A DNA stretch of 64,000 nucleotides from Rhodococcoides fascians NBRC 12155 = LMG 3623 (lineage in GTDB: Bacteria; Actinomycetota; Actinomycetes; Mycobacteriales; Mycobacteriaceae): the NCBI RefSeq assembly GCF_001894785.1, contig NZ_BCWW01000008.1, positions 266,978 through 330,977 on the forward strand, written 5' to 3'. The notes under the pieces were generated by a model, which did not search any database, was not told where the DNA came from, and was given only the letters and a program-made list of their open reading frames with translations. Both the position numbers and the translations under genes were made by a program. Shown piece after piece: positions 1 to 7,400 of the stretch (the stretch's first letter is position 1; each line of letters begins with the position of its first letter).

Positions 1-1
1 C

Positions 2-319
2 ATTCATCGAAATCCCGACGAGCGGTGGACCGTTGCGGCACTGGCGTCGAGTGCACACATGTCACGTTCGGCGTTCTCGGCTCGATTCACCGCATTGGTC
101 GGCGATTCGGTGATGAGTTACCTGGCGACGTGGCGGATGCAGGTCGCGTACGACACATTGCGGTCCGAGGACGTGGTGCTGGCCGAATTGGCCAGGCGCA
201 GTGGCTATTTGTCGGAGGCAGCATTCGGCAAAGCGTTCAAACGGGCGATGGGAGTCTCTCCGGGGAGTGTGCGTCGTCGTCGGGACGTGGCGTTGGTGCC
301 GGTTCAGTCGAGTAGATGA
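2..319 (+). CDS. AraC-family transcriptional regulator, C-terminal part (5' truncated by window)
   Basis: The frame is open from the first bases of the window and encodes only the DNA-binding end of an AraC/XylS regulator. Two helix-turn-helix units are visible: one around VAALASSAHMSRSAFSARF and a second around LAELARRSGYLSEAAFGKAF, followed by the family signature GVSPGSVRRRR. An ATG at 59 lies in the middle of the first helix-turn-helix, so it is not the true start. The effector-binding N-terminus lies outside the window, so the ligand cannot be inferred. The 3' end overlaps the convergent ATPase gene by 16 bases. Confidence 0.85.
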   Translation: MHRNPDERWTVAALASSAHMSRSAFSARFTALVGDSVMSYLATWRMQVAYDTLRSEDVVLAELARRSGYLSEAAFGKAFKRAMGVSPGSVRRRRDVALVPVQSSR

Positions 320-1035
320 CGGAGATACACGTTCGGATCGTCGAGATATCGCCGCCAGTGCTGGACCAATTCGAGTTCGTCCCAGGTGCTTCGGCGCAGA
401 CCGTGTTCACCCACTTCGACGATGTCCGCACCGGGTGTCGAAGCCAGGATCGGTGAATGCGTGGCACAGACGAGCTGCGCCCCCTCCTCGCCCAAGTGGG
501 ACATCAGCGCGACCAGGTTCAGGCACGCGGTGAACGACAGGGCCGACTCCGGTTCGTCCAGCACATAGAAGCCCGGTTCGGCCAACATCGCACCGAACAT
601 GGTGAGAAAGCCCTCACCGTGGCTCATTTCGGCGGTGTTCTCGTCCCAGAAGCCCGGCATGCCGCCGAGGTTCTCGGCCATCTCGAATGCAGTCTCGGCG
701 CGCAGGAAGAATCCCCGCTTCTGCTCCCGCGGACCCCGCAGCATGCGCGCACCTCGTGGTGTGGTCTCGAGCTCGAGAATCTCGCCGAGGACGCTCGTCA
801 CCTCGTCGACTCGACGAGACTTCTGCGCTGCCCGACCCCCGCGGGCGTCGATGCCGAATCGCTCTGCGATCGCCTCGACGAGAGTCGACTTACCGGACCC
901 GTTGTCGCCCACCAGAATTGTGACCGGCGCGAGGAATTCGAGACCCTCACGCGCGAGGTCGGCAACTGCGGGAACGGTGAAGGGCCACTCCGATCCCGCA
1001 TCGTCGGCGTGGACAAAGGCGCGTTCTACGAACAT
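304..1035 (-). CDS. Stand-alone AAA/ABC-like ATPase
   Basis: A 243-residue soluble ATPase with the layout of a single SMC/ABC-type nucleotide-binding domain. Visible motifs are a Walker A ([16 protein letters not shown], about residues 41-56), an ABC-signature-like stretch (MSHGEGFL), a Walker B (FYVLDEPESALS) and an H-loop (CATHSP). There is no membrane segment and no partner permease nearby, so it is unlikely to be a transporter subunit. Family relatives are annotated only as AAA family ATPases of unknown role. It is convergent with the AraC gene and lies just outside the left boundary of the tRNA island. Confidence 0.8.
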   Translation of the reverse strand: MFVERAFVHADDAGSEWPFTVPAVADLAREGLEFLAPVTILVGDNGSGKSTLVEAIAERFGIDARGGRAAQKSRRVDEVTSVLGEILELETTPRGARMLRGPREQKRGFFLRAETAFEMAENLGGMPGFWDENTAEMSHGEGFLTMFGAMLAEPGFYVLDEPESALSFTACLNLVALMSHLGEEGAQLVCATHSPILASTPGADIVEVGEHGLRRSTWDELELVQHWRRYLDDPNVYLRHLLD

Positions 1036-1280
1036 GATTCAGGCGGTGACCAGGCGGTCGACGTAACCGGTCTCGTGAGCGGAGTCCGCGCTGCAGGTGT
1101 AGTAGACCCACTGAGCGGATTGGTCCGCGGAATCTCCGAAACGGTGGTCGACCTTCTGCGCGCACAATTTGCCCGCGCTTGTGTCATGGCAACGAAGACT
1201 GCTGGGTATGTACATCACTCCACTGTAGGCGCGATCATGGGTGACCTTTACCGACATCGCGACTCGCGCGCATTGCTGTT

Positions 1281-1304
1281 GTGCCCTCGGTGAGACTCGA
1301 ACTC
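1281..1304 (-). repeat. Left attachment-site repeat: duplicated tRNA 3' end
   Basis: Twenty-four bases identical to 7403-7426, covering most of the T arm and the 3' acceptor strand of tRNA-Leu. The match stops abruptly on both sides and no D arm or anticodon arm follows, so this is not a tRNA gene. It is read as the original chromosomal 3' end displaced by integration. The surrounding stretch 1036-1462 holds no gene I can support, only this repeat and the arm-type repeat at 1408-1430. Confidence 0.8.
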
Positions 1305-1407
1305 TAATCCGGCGTTTCGCTGACATTGGCCTTAGTCGACAACACACGTGCTGACGTGCACTTTCGAGGCAACCCCGAGTGAGTCGGTGTGAGCACTAAT
1401 TACTTCA

Positions 1408-1430
1408 CGATGTGGTCAGAATGTGGTCAC
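1408..1430 (+). repeat. Left arm-type repeat (paired TGTGGTCA boxes)
   Basis: A 23-base sequence identical to, and in the same orientation as, 7309-7331. It contains two copies of ATGTGGTCA spaced 11 bases start to start. Its position just inside the left boundary, mirrored at the right boundary, fits arm-type binding sites of a tyrosine integrase on the two sides of an original attP. That function is inferred from position and internal repetition only. Confidence 0.6.
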
Positions 1431-1462
1431 CGAGGGGTGAATCGAACGGTCGTTCTGGTGCA

Positions 1463-2230
1463 TCAGAACTCGGGTCGCATCTCGGGTGGAAGCGACGCGT
1501 CGAACTCAGCTTTCGGGCGAATACGCAACTGCCGCATAGCGGGTGCAGTCCATCCCTCGTCGCGCAGTTGTGAACCCCACGCATCGACCCACCACGGCAG
1601 GATGGCGAGGACGTCCTTGACTGAACGATCGTCCGGCCACGTCGAAAACTCGACGCCGAACTTACGCAGCGCGAACAGACCACGATTCACGTACTGCAGA
1701 CCGGCCAGCACCGCTCGTGCGTCTTGCTCGGTAATGGTGACGGTTCGTCGTTCGTGTCTCGCCCACCCACCGTCTGTTGACATCTCGTCGGGTTCTTTGT
1801 AGGCCACTCGCAGGATCGTCGCTGTCTGGTTGGGAGTTACGCCCTCCATCGACTTGAAATGGAGCATATGTCCGAGATCGTCTCGCATGGCCTTCGCGCG
1901 CTTGACCTCGTCGGTCCACATCGTGTCGTTGGGTAAGACCAGGTTGAGATTCTTTGCCATCCGGCGCATATCTCGTGCAACATTTTCACCATCCGGGTGT
2001 ACGAACGGTGCGGTCGTCGGCGGTGTCTCGGCAGTCGCGTACCGCAGGAATCGGATCTCTTCAATGGCCGTCTCCCACGCGCCCGAAACCTGCCAGAGCA
2101 GTCTTTCGAACACGGGTGACGGGACGAAAAGTAGTTGCTCTGCTCGTTGGTTGGCTTCGATCGTCCGCCTCACCTCGTCAGCAGTCTTCAGCAGGCGCTC
2201 GTCACTGTCACCGTTGTCGGGGGCACTCAT
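1463..2230 (-). CDS. HEPN-like protein of unknown function (island)
   Basis: A 255-residue acidic, mostly helical protein with no signal peptide or membrane segment. Residues 116-121 read RDDLGH, fitting the R-x4-H signature of HEPN RNases, in a helix context (AKAMRDDLGHMLHF). The N-terminal half contains the long helices expected before that motif. I do not recognise a named family, so HEPN membership is an inference from the motif and helix layout. The start chosen is the ATG at 2230; the frame stays open upstream to about 2437 but would run through the repeat at 2254-2285 and its coding quality is poorer. It is divergent from the HEPN gene at 2418. Confidence 0.6.
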   Translation of the reverse strand: MSAPDNGDSDERLLKTADEVRRTIEANQRAEQLLFVPSPVFERLLWQVSGAWETAIEEIRFLRYATAETPPTTAPFVHPDGENVARDMRRMAKNLNLVLPNDTMWTDEVKRAKAMRDDLGHMLHFKSMEGVTPNQTATILRVAYKEPDEMSTDGGWARHERRTVTITEQDARAVLAGLQYVNRGLFALRKFGVEFSTWPDDRSVKDVLAILPWWVDAWGSQLRDEGWTAPAMRQLRIRPKAEFDASLPPEMRPEF

Positions 2231-2253
2231 CAGACGAGTCAAGCACGCCGACT

Positions 2254-2285
2254 GGTCAGATGTAGGGCAGGTGCACGGCGAACGA
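2254..2285 (-). repeat. 32-bp repeat, copy A: relic of a gene 3' end
   Basis: Thirty-two bases matching 3107-3138 with three mismatches, in direct orientation. On the minus strand copy A reads as a coding tail ending AVHLPYI-stop, and copy B reads AVHLPYN-stop. The repeat is therefore the duplicated 3' end of the HEAGH metallopeptidase gene rather than a regulatory element. A stop lies 16 codons upstream of the copy A terminator, so no gene remains here. The two copies flank the HEPN gene at 2418-3104. Confidence 0.6.
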
Positions 2286-2417
2286 GACCGTTCGCTGAGA
2301 GCGTCATATCGAGCCGCAGCTCGAAACATGCTGATACGCGAGGAGACACCTCGCCGACCGTGTGTGGCGTAGCGTCCAGTTGAAGTGCAAGGTACGCCCT
2401 CGAACTGGGGAGTTGGT

Positions 2418-3104
2418 ATGCCAAAGATGGGCTTCACAGCAGGCGTGGCATCGCGCCACTATCTCGCGACTCAGCATCTGTGGACCGCGCAGCATGCCGC
2501 ACGACTGTGCGGTGAGGTCGAGTTGTCGTTCCTGGACTCGGAAAGTGGTTATCCAGCAGAGCACCGAGCACATGCGCTGACAGCCGTGTTGTCGTCTGTG
2601 GCGTTCCTTGAATGCCTAGTGAATCAGGTTTTCCAGGACGTGGCAGACACTGCCCCAGACACTCCGAACTCTCGTATCGACGGCATTTCCGAGGCCGCGC
2701 GGGACACCATGCGAGTTCTATGGACAGAGGCGAAGCTAGACGAAAAGCTATCCGTCCTCGACAAGTACCAGCTTGCTCTGACGTGCACCGGAAAGCCGAG
2801 ATTCTCCTCTGGTCGGGACCCGTTTCAGAGCGGTGATCTGCTGATCAAGCTGCGCAACAAACTGGTGCATTTCAAACCTGAGTGGCACGATCACGCGAAC
2901 GAGCACAAGTTTGAGAAGCATCTGAAGGGCAGGTTTGCGGACTGCCAGCTACCGGGTGACCCGTGGTTCCCCAACAAGTGTCTTGGCGCTGGTTGCGCAT
3001 CGTGGGCGTGCAACACTGCCGTCGCTCTCGCGGACGATTGGTGGAGCCAATTGGGTCTGTCATTTGACTACCGAGCAGATTTGGAAAGTTGGGGCAGGCC
3101 TTAG
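2418..3104 (+). CDS. HEPN-domain protein (RNKLVH motif), probable RNase-type effector
   Basis: A 228-residue soluble protein. Residues 146-151 are RNKLVH in the context LLIKLRNKLVHF, a textbook HEPN R-x4-H active-site helix; HEPN domains are commonly metal-independent RNases in toxins, abortive infection and CRISPR effectors. The first long helix (ALTAVLSSVAFLECLVN, about residues 53-69) matches the usual HEPN helix 1. The start is the ATG at 2418 because a GGGGAG ribosome site lies 5 bases upstream; an upstream GTG at 2385 lacks one. It is the only plus-strand gene of the island and lies between two copies of a 32-bp repeat. Target and partner are unknown. Confidence 0.75.
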   Translation: MPKMGFTAGVASRHYLATQHLWTAQHAARLCGEVELSFLDSESGYPAEHRAHALTAVLSSVAFLECLVNQVFQDVADTAPDTPNSRIDGISEAARDTMRVLWTEAKLDEKLSVLDKYQLALTCTGKPRFSSGRDPFQSGDLLIKLRNKLVHFKPEWHDHANEHKFEKHLKGRFADCQLPGDPWFPNKCLGAGCASWACNTAVALADDWWSQLGLSFDYRADLESWGRP

Positions 3105-3106
3105 GG

Positions 3107-3138
3107 GATCAGTTGTAGGGCAGGTGCACGGCGATCGA
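3107..3138 (-). repeat. 32-bp repeat, copy B: 3' end of the HEAGH gene
   Basis: Matches 2254-2285 with three mismatches. This copy is still attached to the HEAGH reading frame and encodes its last residues (SIAVHLPYN) and stop, so it is the parental copy. Confidence 0.6.
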
Positions 3139-3636
3139 TCCCGGTGCATCACCGCATCGAATCGCGTCGCGGACCATCCGATCATGGCGTACGTCGCCGT
3201 CCATGCCGAGCTAGTCAAGCACGGCGTCGTGGCCCACCCTGCCGTCCACGAACAACTGTTTTGCAACCGAGGTCACCGAGGACCAGTAGGTTTCGAGTTC
3301 ATGCTCGATCTCACGCGGCAATCCTCAATCACTCCAAACTACGTCGTCGCAGTCCGAGGCGTTCGATGCGAGCAGCGCCAGAACGTGCTGTAGCCGTGGT
3401 CTTTCCCCGTGTCGCCACCGCGACTCGGCCCATGGTCCGGCGTAGCTCACCTCACGGAGTCGGGCGCCGGGTACATCGACGTGCAGGCAATGGCCTGGCG
3501 TGTCGAGGTCGCCGTCGTTGATCTTGACTTCGACGATCCGACCTCCAGCGAGCACCGCCTGCACCGCGTGTCCGGCTTCGTGTATCGAGACCTCGATTCG
3601 GCGGTGTTCGGCGGGCGATAGATCACTGAGCTTCAC
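3109..3636 (-). pseudogene. HEAGH metallopeptidase-like gene with two in-frame stops
   Basis: From a GTG at 3636 the frame encodes KLSDLSPAEHRRI, then a zinc-peptidase motif HEAGH (residues 19-23, in SIHEAGHAVQAVL), and a segment YAGPWAESRWRHG typical of actinobacterial HEAGH (M50/M41-like) proteins found in phages and islands. The frame meets TGA at 3325-3327 and TAG at 3211-3213, yet coding-like sequence continues in the same frame after each (GLPREIEHELETYWSSV; LGMDGDVRHDRMVRDAI) to a final stop at 3109. The simplest reading is a decayed gene of about 175 codons. The first open part, including HEAGH, could still make a truncated protein of about 100 residues. It lies downstream of the zinc-ribbon gene on the same strand. 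Confidence 0.7.
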
Positions 3637-3718
3637 GTGTGCTGTCCGTTCTGGAGAGTTGGGGTGAACGAGGGTGTCCGGCTCGGTCGGCCCACAGCCA
3701 GCACCGAGCCGGACATCC

Positions 3719-3988
3719 TCAGCGAGCAGCGAGACCCGGCGTTCCGCTGCTCTCGCAGTCAAGCTTTCGGCGCTTCTTACGCATCGAAGCGCGTCGATGC
3801 TTCGCCGTCTTTCCCGAGTAGTGCTGACAGGACGGGCAGCGCCATGGGTGCACGACGTTCGGGTCGCTGGTCGTTGCCGTGCAGCAGGTGCACGCGACCT
3901 CAACACGGCACCCGGCGCAGCGCCACTGACCCGGAACGGCGTCAGGATTCGAGGTGGCGGCACCGCAGCTCGTGCAGTCGGCAGCCAT
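3719..3988 (-). CDS. Small zinc-ribbon protein (island)
   Basis: An 89-residue protein with nine cysteines, mostly in paired knuckles: CTSC (5-8), CAGC (24-27), C-x-CC (33-36) and CPSC (51-54), spaced like two zinc ribbons. The tail is very basic (KHRRASMRKKRRK), suggesting nucleic-acid binding. The ATG at 3988 is chosen because it overlaps an upstream stop in a TGATG arrangement and has a GAGG-type ribosome site; the frame extends further upstream with no cysteines. No named family is recognised. Confidence 0.6.
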   Translation of the reverse strand: MAADCTSCGAATSNPDAVPGQWRCAGCRVEVACTCCTATTSDPNVVHPWRCPSCQHYSGKTAKHRRASMRKKRRKLDCESSGTPGLAAR

Positions 3989-4052
3989 CACGCGCCCTCG
4001 GCCTCGATCAGGTTCGGGGACCAGCTCATTCGTCCACTTTGCGCCGCTCGGA

Positions 4053-4163
4053 CTAATCCGCACCGAGTTTGGTCGTCGGAGCTGGCGTCGGATCGAGACC
4101 GAGCTGCGTCGGGCTCTGCCGAGCACGGTCGTAGGTTCCGAGGCTGCCGGATGCGTTTTTCAC
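4053..4163 (-). CDS. Possible micro-ORF of 36 residues coupled to the upstream gene
   Basis: A GTG at 4163 overlaps the stop of the preceding gene in a GTGA arrangement and opens a 36-codon frame beginning VKNASGSLGTYDRARQ. Such 4-base overlaps usually mark real genes in this operon style, and small genes are common in phage-like islands. A competing TTG-started frame (4176-3988, ending NLIEAEGA) covers the same stretch and ends exactly at the zinc-ribbon start. Only one of these is likely to be used. No domain is recognisable. Confidence 0.3.
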   Translation of the reverse strand: MKNASGSLGTYDRARQSPTQLGLDPTPAPTTKLGAD

Positions 4164-4849
4164 GACGTGACTCCAAGTTCTGCCAGTTGGTCCTCGACAG
4201 AGGGGGCCGGGACAGGCCGGGTGGAGTGGAACAGCTCGCGGTCGCCAGATCGGCGGTCTAGTCGGCGTTCGAGGCTCAGAGCGCGGCGGTCGACTTCTCG
4301 GAGCGCGGCCTCGACCGACTCGGACACCGACACGTCCACTTTCTCGGGTGGCAACGCGCGGCCCAGCAGTTCGGACAGCGGCCCAGATACGGGCGCTGCC
4401 AGCTCGACGAGTGCCTCGGCCCAGGCACCAGACGCCAGGTCTGCCTCGGTGATCTCGGGCCGCTGTCCGGCTCGGTGGCTGCGCAGCAGATCCAACGCTC
4501 GGCGTCGGTCTTGCTCGCTGAGGTGCGCGGTGCGGCGCTGGTCGTCGCCGTTACCGGTCAGATGGTCCAGTTCGCGAACGCATCCAAGCACCGCATCGGC
4601 CAGTTCGTCGACCATCTTGGCGTACGCCCTCGGAACCGGGTCGTGTGCGATCCGAGCTGTCAGCGGCGCAACGATTGCCGAGATTTCTTCACTCAGGCTG
4701 AACTCCGCACCGAGGACGTTCGGCAGCCATCGCCGACGCCGCAGGCGTTGCGCGTGCTGTTCGAGCTTCGGTCGCTCGGTGCTCAGTTCGAATCTACGTC
4801 GGCGAAACGGCTTCATCGGATGCTCAGGCCGCAATCTGCCCGGCATCAT
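4160..4849 (-). CDS. Hypothetical protein (island operon)
   Basis: A 229-residue, charged, helix-rich protein with no signal peptide, membrane helix or metal-binding motif. The first 40 residues are strongly basic (many Arg) and the central part is alanine- and acid-rich. Its ATG overlaps the stop of the upstream HEPN-like gene by 4 bases, so the two are probably translationally coupled and may act together. I do not recognise the family. Confidence 0.6.
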   Translation of the reverse strand: MMPGRLRPEHPMKPFRRRRFELSTERPKLEQHAQRLRRRRWLPNVLGAEFSLSEEISAIVAPLTARIAHDPVPRAYAKMVDELADAVLGCVRELDHLTGNGDDQRRTAHLSEQDRRRALDLLRSHRAGQRPEITEADLASGAWAEALVELAAPVSGPLSELLGRALPPEKVDVSVSESVEAALREVDRRALSLERRLDRRSGDRELFHSTRPVPAPSVEDQLAELGVTS

Positions 4850-5427
4850 GTCTGGCGGAACTCAACACCGTCCCACTTTTCGGCGGTATCTGTGGGCCGA
4901 ATCCATTCGATTGGCACCGTTCCCAAGACGGTTCTTTGCGCGCGGGAAGCCTGGATGTAATGGGCGTGAGCGGCCAACCATCTGCACTCGTGAATTCTCT
5001 TCTTCAACCCAGTCCGACTTACGATTTTTGGCTCGGTCGCAGGCTGTGATTCTGAAATGTGCGTTCGGCGGTTGACGGACAGGCGGTCGTCATCGACCGG
5101 ATCAATGCTTGCCGCGTGCGCTAAGCGGTCACGCATGTCCTTGCACTTGGCGAATGTCGAAGCGTAGTTAGACAGCTGGGCGTCGACTCCCCAAGCCGCG
5201 GCGACCGCAGCAATCAATGGGGGTCTAGCGGCGTCCGTGATTCTGTTGGTCACGCCCCGCTGCTGCAACCAAAACATCACATCGGGTGTCTTCGTCTCGA
5301 AATAGCTCTTGACCGCCCAGTCGATGGCGTCTTGGGCCCGAGTGAACTCACGTATCAATTCCAGCGCGAGCGTACCGATCGGCGCTGTCTCGATATCGTA
5401 GTGGCTGCTCGCCGTGCGGTCGTCCAT
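4846..5427 (-). CDS. HEPN-like protein (RDRLAH motif), first gene of a coupled pair
   Basis: A 193-residue soluble, helical protein. Residues 99-104 are RDRLAH (context KCKDMRDRLAHAASI), again the R-x4-H pattern of HEPN domains, preceded by helices (ALELIREFTRAQDAIDWAV). The ATG at 5427 is preferred over one at 5454 on coding quality, but neither has a strong ribosome site. The next gene starts inside its stop codon (ATGA). Membership in HEPN is inferred from the motif and helical context; a catalytic or structural role cannot be told apart. Confidence 0.6.
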   Translation of the reverse strand: MDDRTASSHYDIETAPIGTLALELIREFTRAQDAIDWAVKSYFETKTPDVMFWLQQRGVTNRITDAARPPLIAAVAAAWGVDAQLSNYASTFAKCKDMRDRLAHAASIDPVDDDRLSVNRRTHISESQPATEPKIVSRTGLKKRIHECRWLAAHAHYIQASRAQRTVLGTVPIEWIRPTDTAEKWDGVEFRQT

Positions 5428-5487
5428 GCGTCGATCATTCCACAACCGTCGCAACGCTATTGCGCGCCGCAGTCGGCAGTCGAGCTT

Positions 5488-5988
5488 CTACGGCCTGTAC
5501 TTCCATCCGTTCTGTTTGGCTTTGGCGAGAAGCGCTTTGGCGGCGAGTTCGTGTGCACCTTTGTCGGAGGGAGGTAGATCGTTGTAGTCGATGTGGCCGT
5601 GGTCATTCGCGCGGGAGTCGTTCATCGAGTCGTCCCAGACTGTCAAAGGGTTGCGAGCGGTCGCACCGCCTGCCGACTTGACTTCTACCGATTCGACTTC
5701 TCCGACAGTGACGCTCAAGACACCCACCGGTGCGATGAACGGCTTCCCGTTGTCGTCGCACCGTTGCTTGATCGACTCGGCGCGGGCGTTATACGCCTGC
5801 TCAGCGGTCACAACCTCTCCGCGTGACACTGAGAGCCTGTTCGCGTCGTTCTTGTCGGCTGTACTGAGTTTGAAAGCGTCTGGACCAACCACGTCATCGC
5901 GTACCCAATGTTGGATGATCGGCCTGAACAGTTCGTTTGAGTGCTCGACGATCCGCTCGCGTACGAACTCAGTCTCGGTTTCACTCAT
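5488..5988 (-). CDS. Hypothetical protein, small partner of a coupled two-gene unit
   Basis: A 166-residue soluble protein. Recognisable blocks are FRPIIQHWVRDDVVGPDAF, ANRLSVSRGEVVTAEQAY and GVLSVTVGEV, ending in an alanine- and lysine-rich helix and GWKYRP. I recall similar blocks in widespread small bacterial proteins of unknown function, but cannot name a family. The ATG at 5988 overlaps the last 8 bases of the upstream 386-residue gene, which argues strongly for coupled expression and a shared function. Confidence 0.65.
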   Translation of the reverse strand: MSETETEFVRERIVEHSNELFRPIIQHWVRDDVVGPDAFKLSTADKNDANRLSVSRGEVVTAEQAYNARAESIKQRCDDNGKPFIAPVGVLSVTVGEVESVEVKSAGGATARNPLTVWDDSMNDSRANDHGHIDYNDLPPSDKGAHELAAKALLAKAKQNGWKYRP

Positions 5989-7141
5989 TAGCTGCGTCCT
6001 CGGAAAGCCATGAATCAAGTGACTCGGATAGGTCTGCGACATCGGCCGAGATAGTGCTCTCGTCAAAGGTGCCAGCCTCGATATCTGCTGAGTGGACGTA
6101 AATTGAGCCGCTCGGCTCTACCTCGATGGAAAGCTGGTTTTGGGCCTCCGGCCAGTAGAAGCGGATGCCCCCTTCCTCCGTTGGAAATATTGTGCGAGTG
6201 AAGTTTCCGATCGCAAGCATTGCGGCGATAACCGCATGCCCTCGTTCGATTACAGAGTCTGCAATTGCCTCACCGACTTCGCCGTCAACCCAACCCACTT
6301 CGAGATTTGCCAGAGCTTCGAGCGACTGCCGGGCAACGCGCGCATCCTCTGTGACGTCGACAATCTCAAGTGAATGAACGGTTGTGAGCTTTGTCAGCCT
6401 GCCATCGGCAGTAAATTCGCCTATGCCCTCGGCGTGGCATTCGAACAATTGCTTCTCGGAGTCGATGCTGGCTCTCAGGCCAGACTCCAGGTAGGGCACC
6501 GAAACGCCATGCTTGTGGGTGCGATCTTTGACAACGATCTTGCCTGCGGCGACATTGAACTCGACGACTTGTCCGTCCACTGCGACGGTCTGTGTGTACT
6601 CTCCCGTCAGTTCCACCAGCGCACTGCTACGTGTCCGTGGCGTGAACTGAATTACGTTGTCCCACAATGCGTGATCGTCGGAAGCGATCTGAATAGCCTC
6701 ACCCTGTTGAAGGCTTTGACCGAATTTCTTGATCTTCGATACCGGTAGTCGTCGTATGTCGTTCGGAATCTCGCCGGTGTTGGTCTGTGCATAGGTGATG
6801 AACGCTTCTACAACGTCACGGGCGCGATCGAAGTCGTCCGTCAATTCGGATTCGCTGAAAAGATCGTCGATCTCGGGACCTGGGTCGTACTCCAGTAAGG
6901 GCACGGCGCAGCCTTCGCCAATCTTGCGCAGGCGGAGCGCGACGCGGTTGTTGTAGCCCTTTGGTGCCCGAACTCGATTCTTATTCCGGTCATGCCAGTA
7001 GAGTTTCACGAGCGATCGAAGGATGTCCTCAAGGGCTGCGACCTCGACCAGTGAGTCGGCGGGCATACCCGCGGCGTCGAATCGGTCTCCACTCAGGCGC
7101 ATGGCTGCGACTACACGCGGCGCATGAACATCTTCGGACAC
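5981..7141 (-). CDS. Hypothetical protein, large partner of a coupled two-gene unit
   Basis: A 386-residue soluble, acidic protein. The N-terminus (AAMRLSGDRFDAAGMPADSL, then LRLRKIGEGCAVPLLEY) resembles an N-terminal module I associate with uncharacterised bacterial proteins encoded beside a small partner. The middle is beta-rich and the C-terminus acidic. No nuclease, ATPase or membrane motif is evident. It is the first minus-strand gene inside the right boundary and overlaps the next gene by 8 bases. A sensor or regulator role is possible but not supported by any motif. Confidence 0.65.
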   Translation of the reverse strand: MSEDVHAPRVVAAMRLSGDRFDAAGMPADSLVEVAALEDILRSLVKLYWHDRNKNRVRAPKGYNNRVALRLRKIGEGCAVPLLEYDPGPEIDDLFSESELTDDFDRARDVVEAFITYAQTNTGEIPNDIRRLPVSKIKKFGQSLQQGEAIQIASDDHALWDNVIQFTPRTRSSALVELTGEYTQTVAVDGQVVEFNVAAGKIVVKDRTHKHGVSVPYLESGLRASIDSEKQLFECHAEGIGEFTADGRLTKLTTVHSLEIVDVTEDARVARQSLEALANLEVGWVDGEVGEAIADSVIERGHAVIAAMLAIGNFTRTIFPTEEGGIRFYWPEAQNQLSIEVEPSGSIYVHSADIEAGTFDESTISADVADLSESLDSWLSEDAANE

Positions 7142-7239
7142 AGCAACGAGGCTATCTGAACGTTCAAGACTTACTACACGGCACCCTTGACGGCAGCCGC
7201 GCTACTCATTCGTTCGGCTGACGCGCGCTTATAGATCCG

Positions 7240-7302
7240 GGCGACGGTGTTGGGGACCGCCTTGACGTTTGCGCCCGCCGACGCACACGATTCACGCGTT
7301 TC
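7240..7302 (-). pseudogene. Possible remnant of a tyrosine integrase C-terminus
   Basis: On the minus strand 7255-7281 encodes SAGANVKAV, a string I associate with the C-terminal catalytic region of actinobacterial tyrosine integrases, usually followed by a line such as QRMLGHA. Here the sequence runs on as PNTVARIYKRAS and the histidine box is missing. No open frame of useful length surrounds it. The position beside the attachment site is where an int gene would sit. With only nine matching residues this is tentative. Confidence 0.25.
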
Positions 7303-7308
7303 TGAGGG

Positions 7309-7331
7309 CGATGTGGTCAGAATGTGGTCAC
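7309..7331 (+). repeat. Right arm-type repeat (paired TGTGGTCA boxes)
   Basis: Identical over 23 bases to 1408-1430 and in the same orientation, 71 bases inside the right attachment repeat. Interpreted as the second arm-site cluster of the integration system. Confidence 0.6.
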
Positions 7332-7400
7332 GAGCGACGTAGGCAGCCGACGTCCTGCGTGTTCTAAGTCGTTGACCAGCAACGACTTAGCGATACCGCG

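Noticed and set aside
1281..1360. Second tRNA gene at the left edge of the island
   Set aside because: Only the 24-base 3' portion matches; no anticodon or D arm can be folded from the following bases, so it is an attachment-site fragment.
2254..3138. 32-bp repeats read as shared operators or promoters
   Set aside because: Both copies encode the same C-terminal residues and stop on the minus strand, so gene-tail duplication explains them better.
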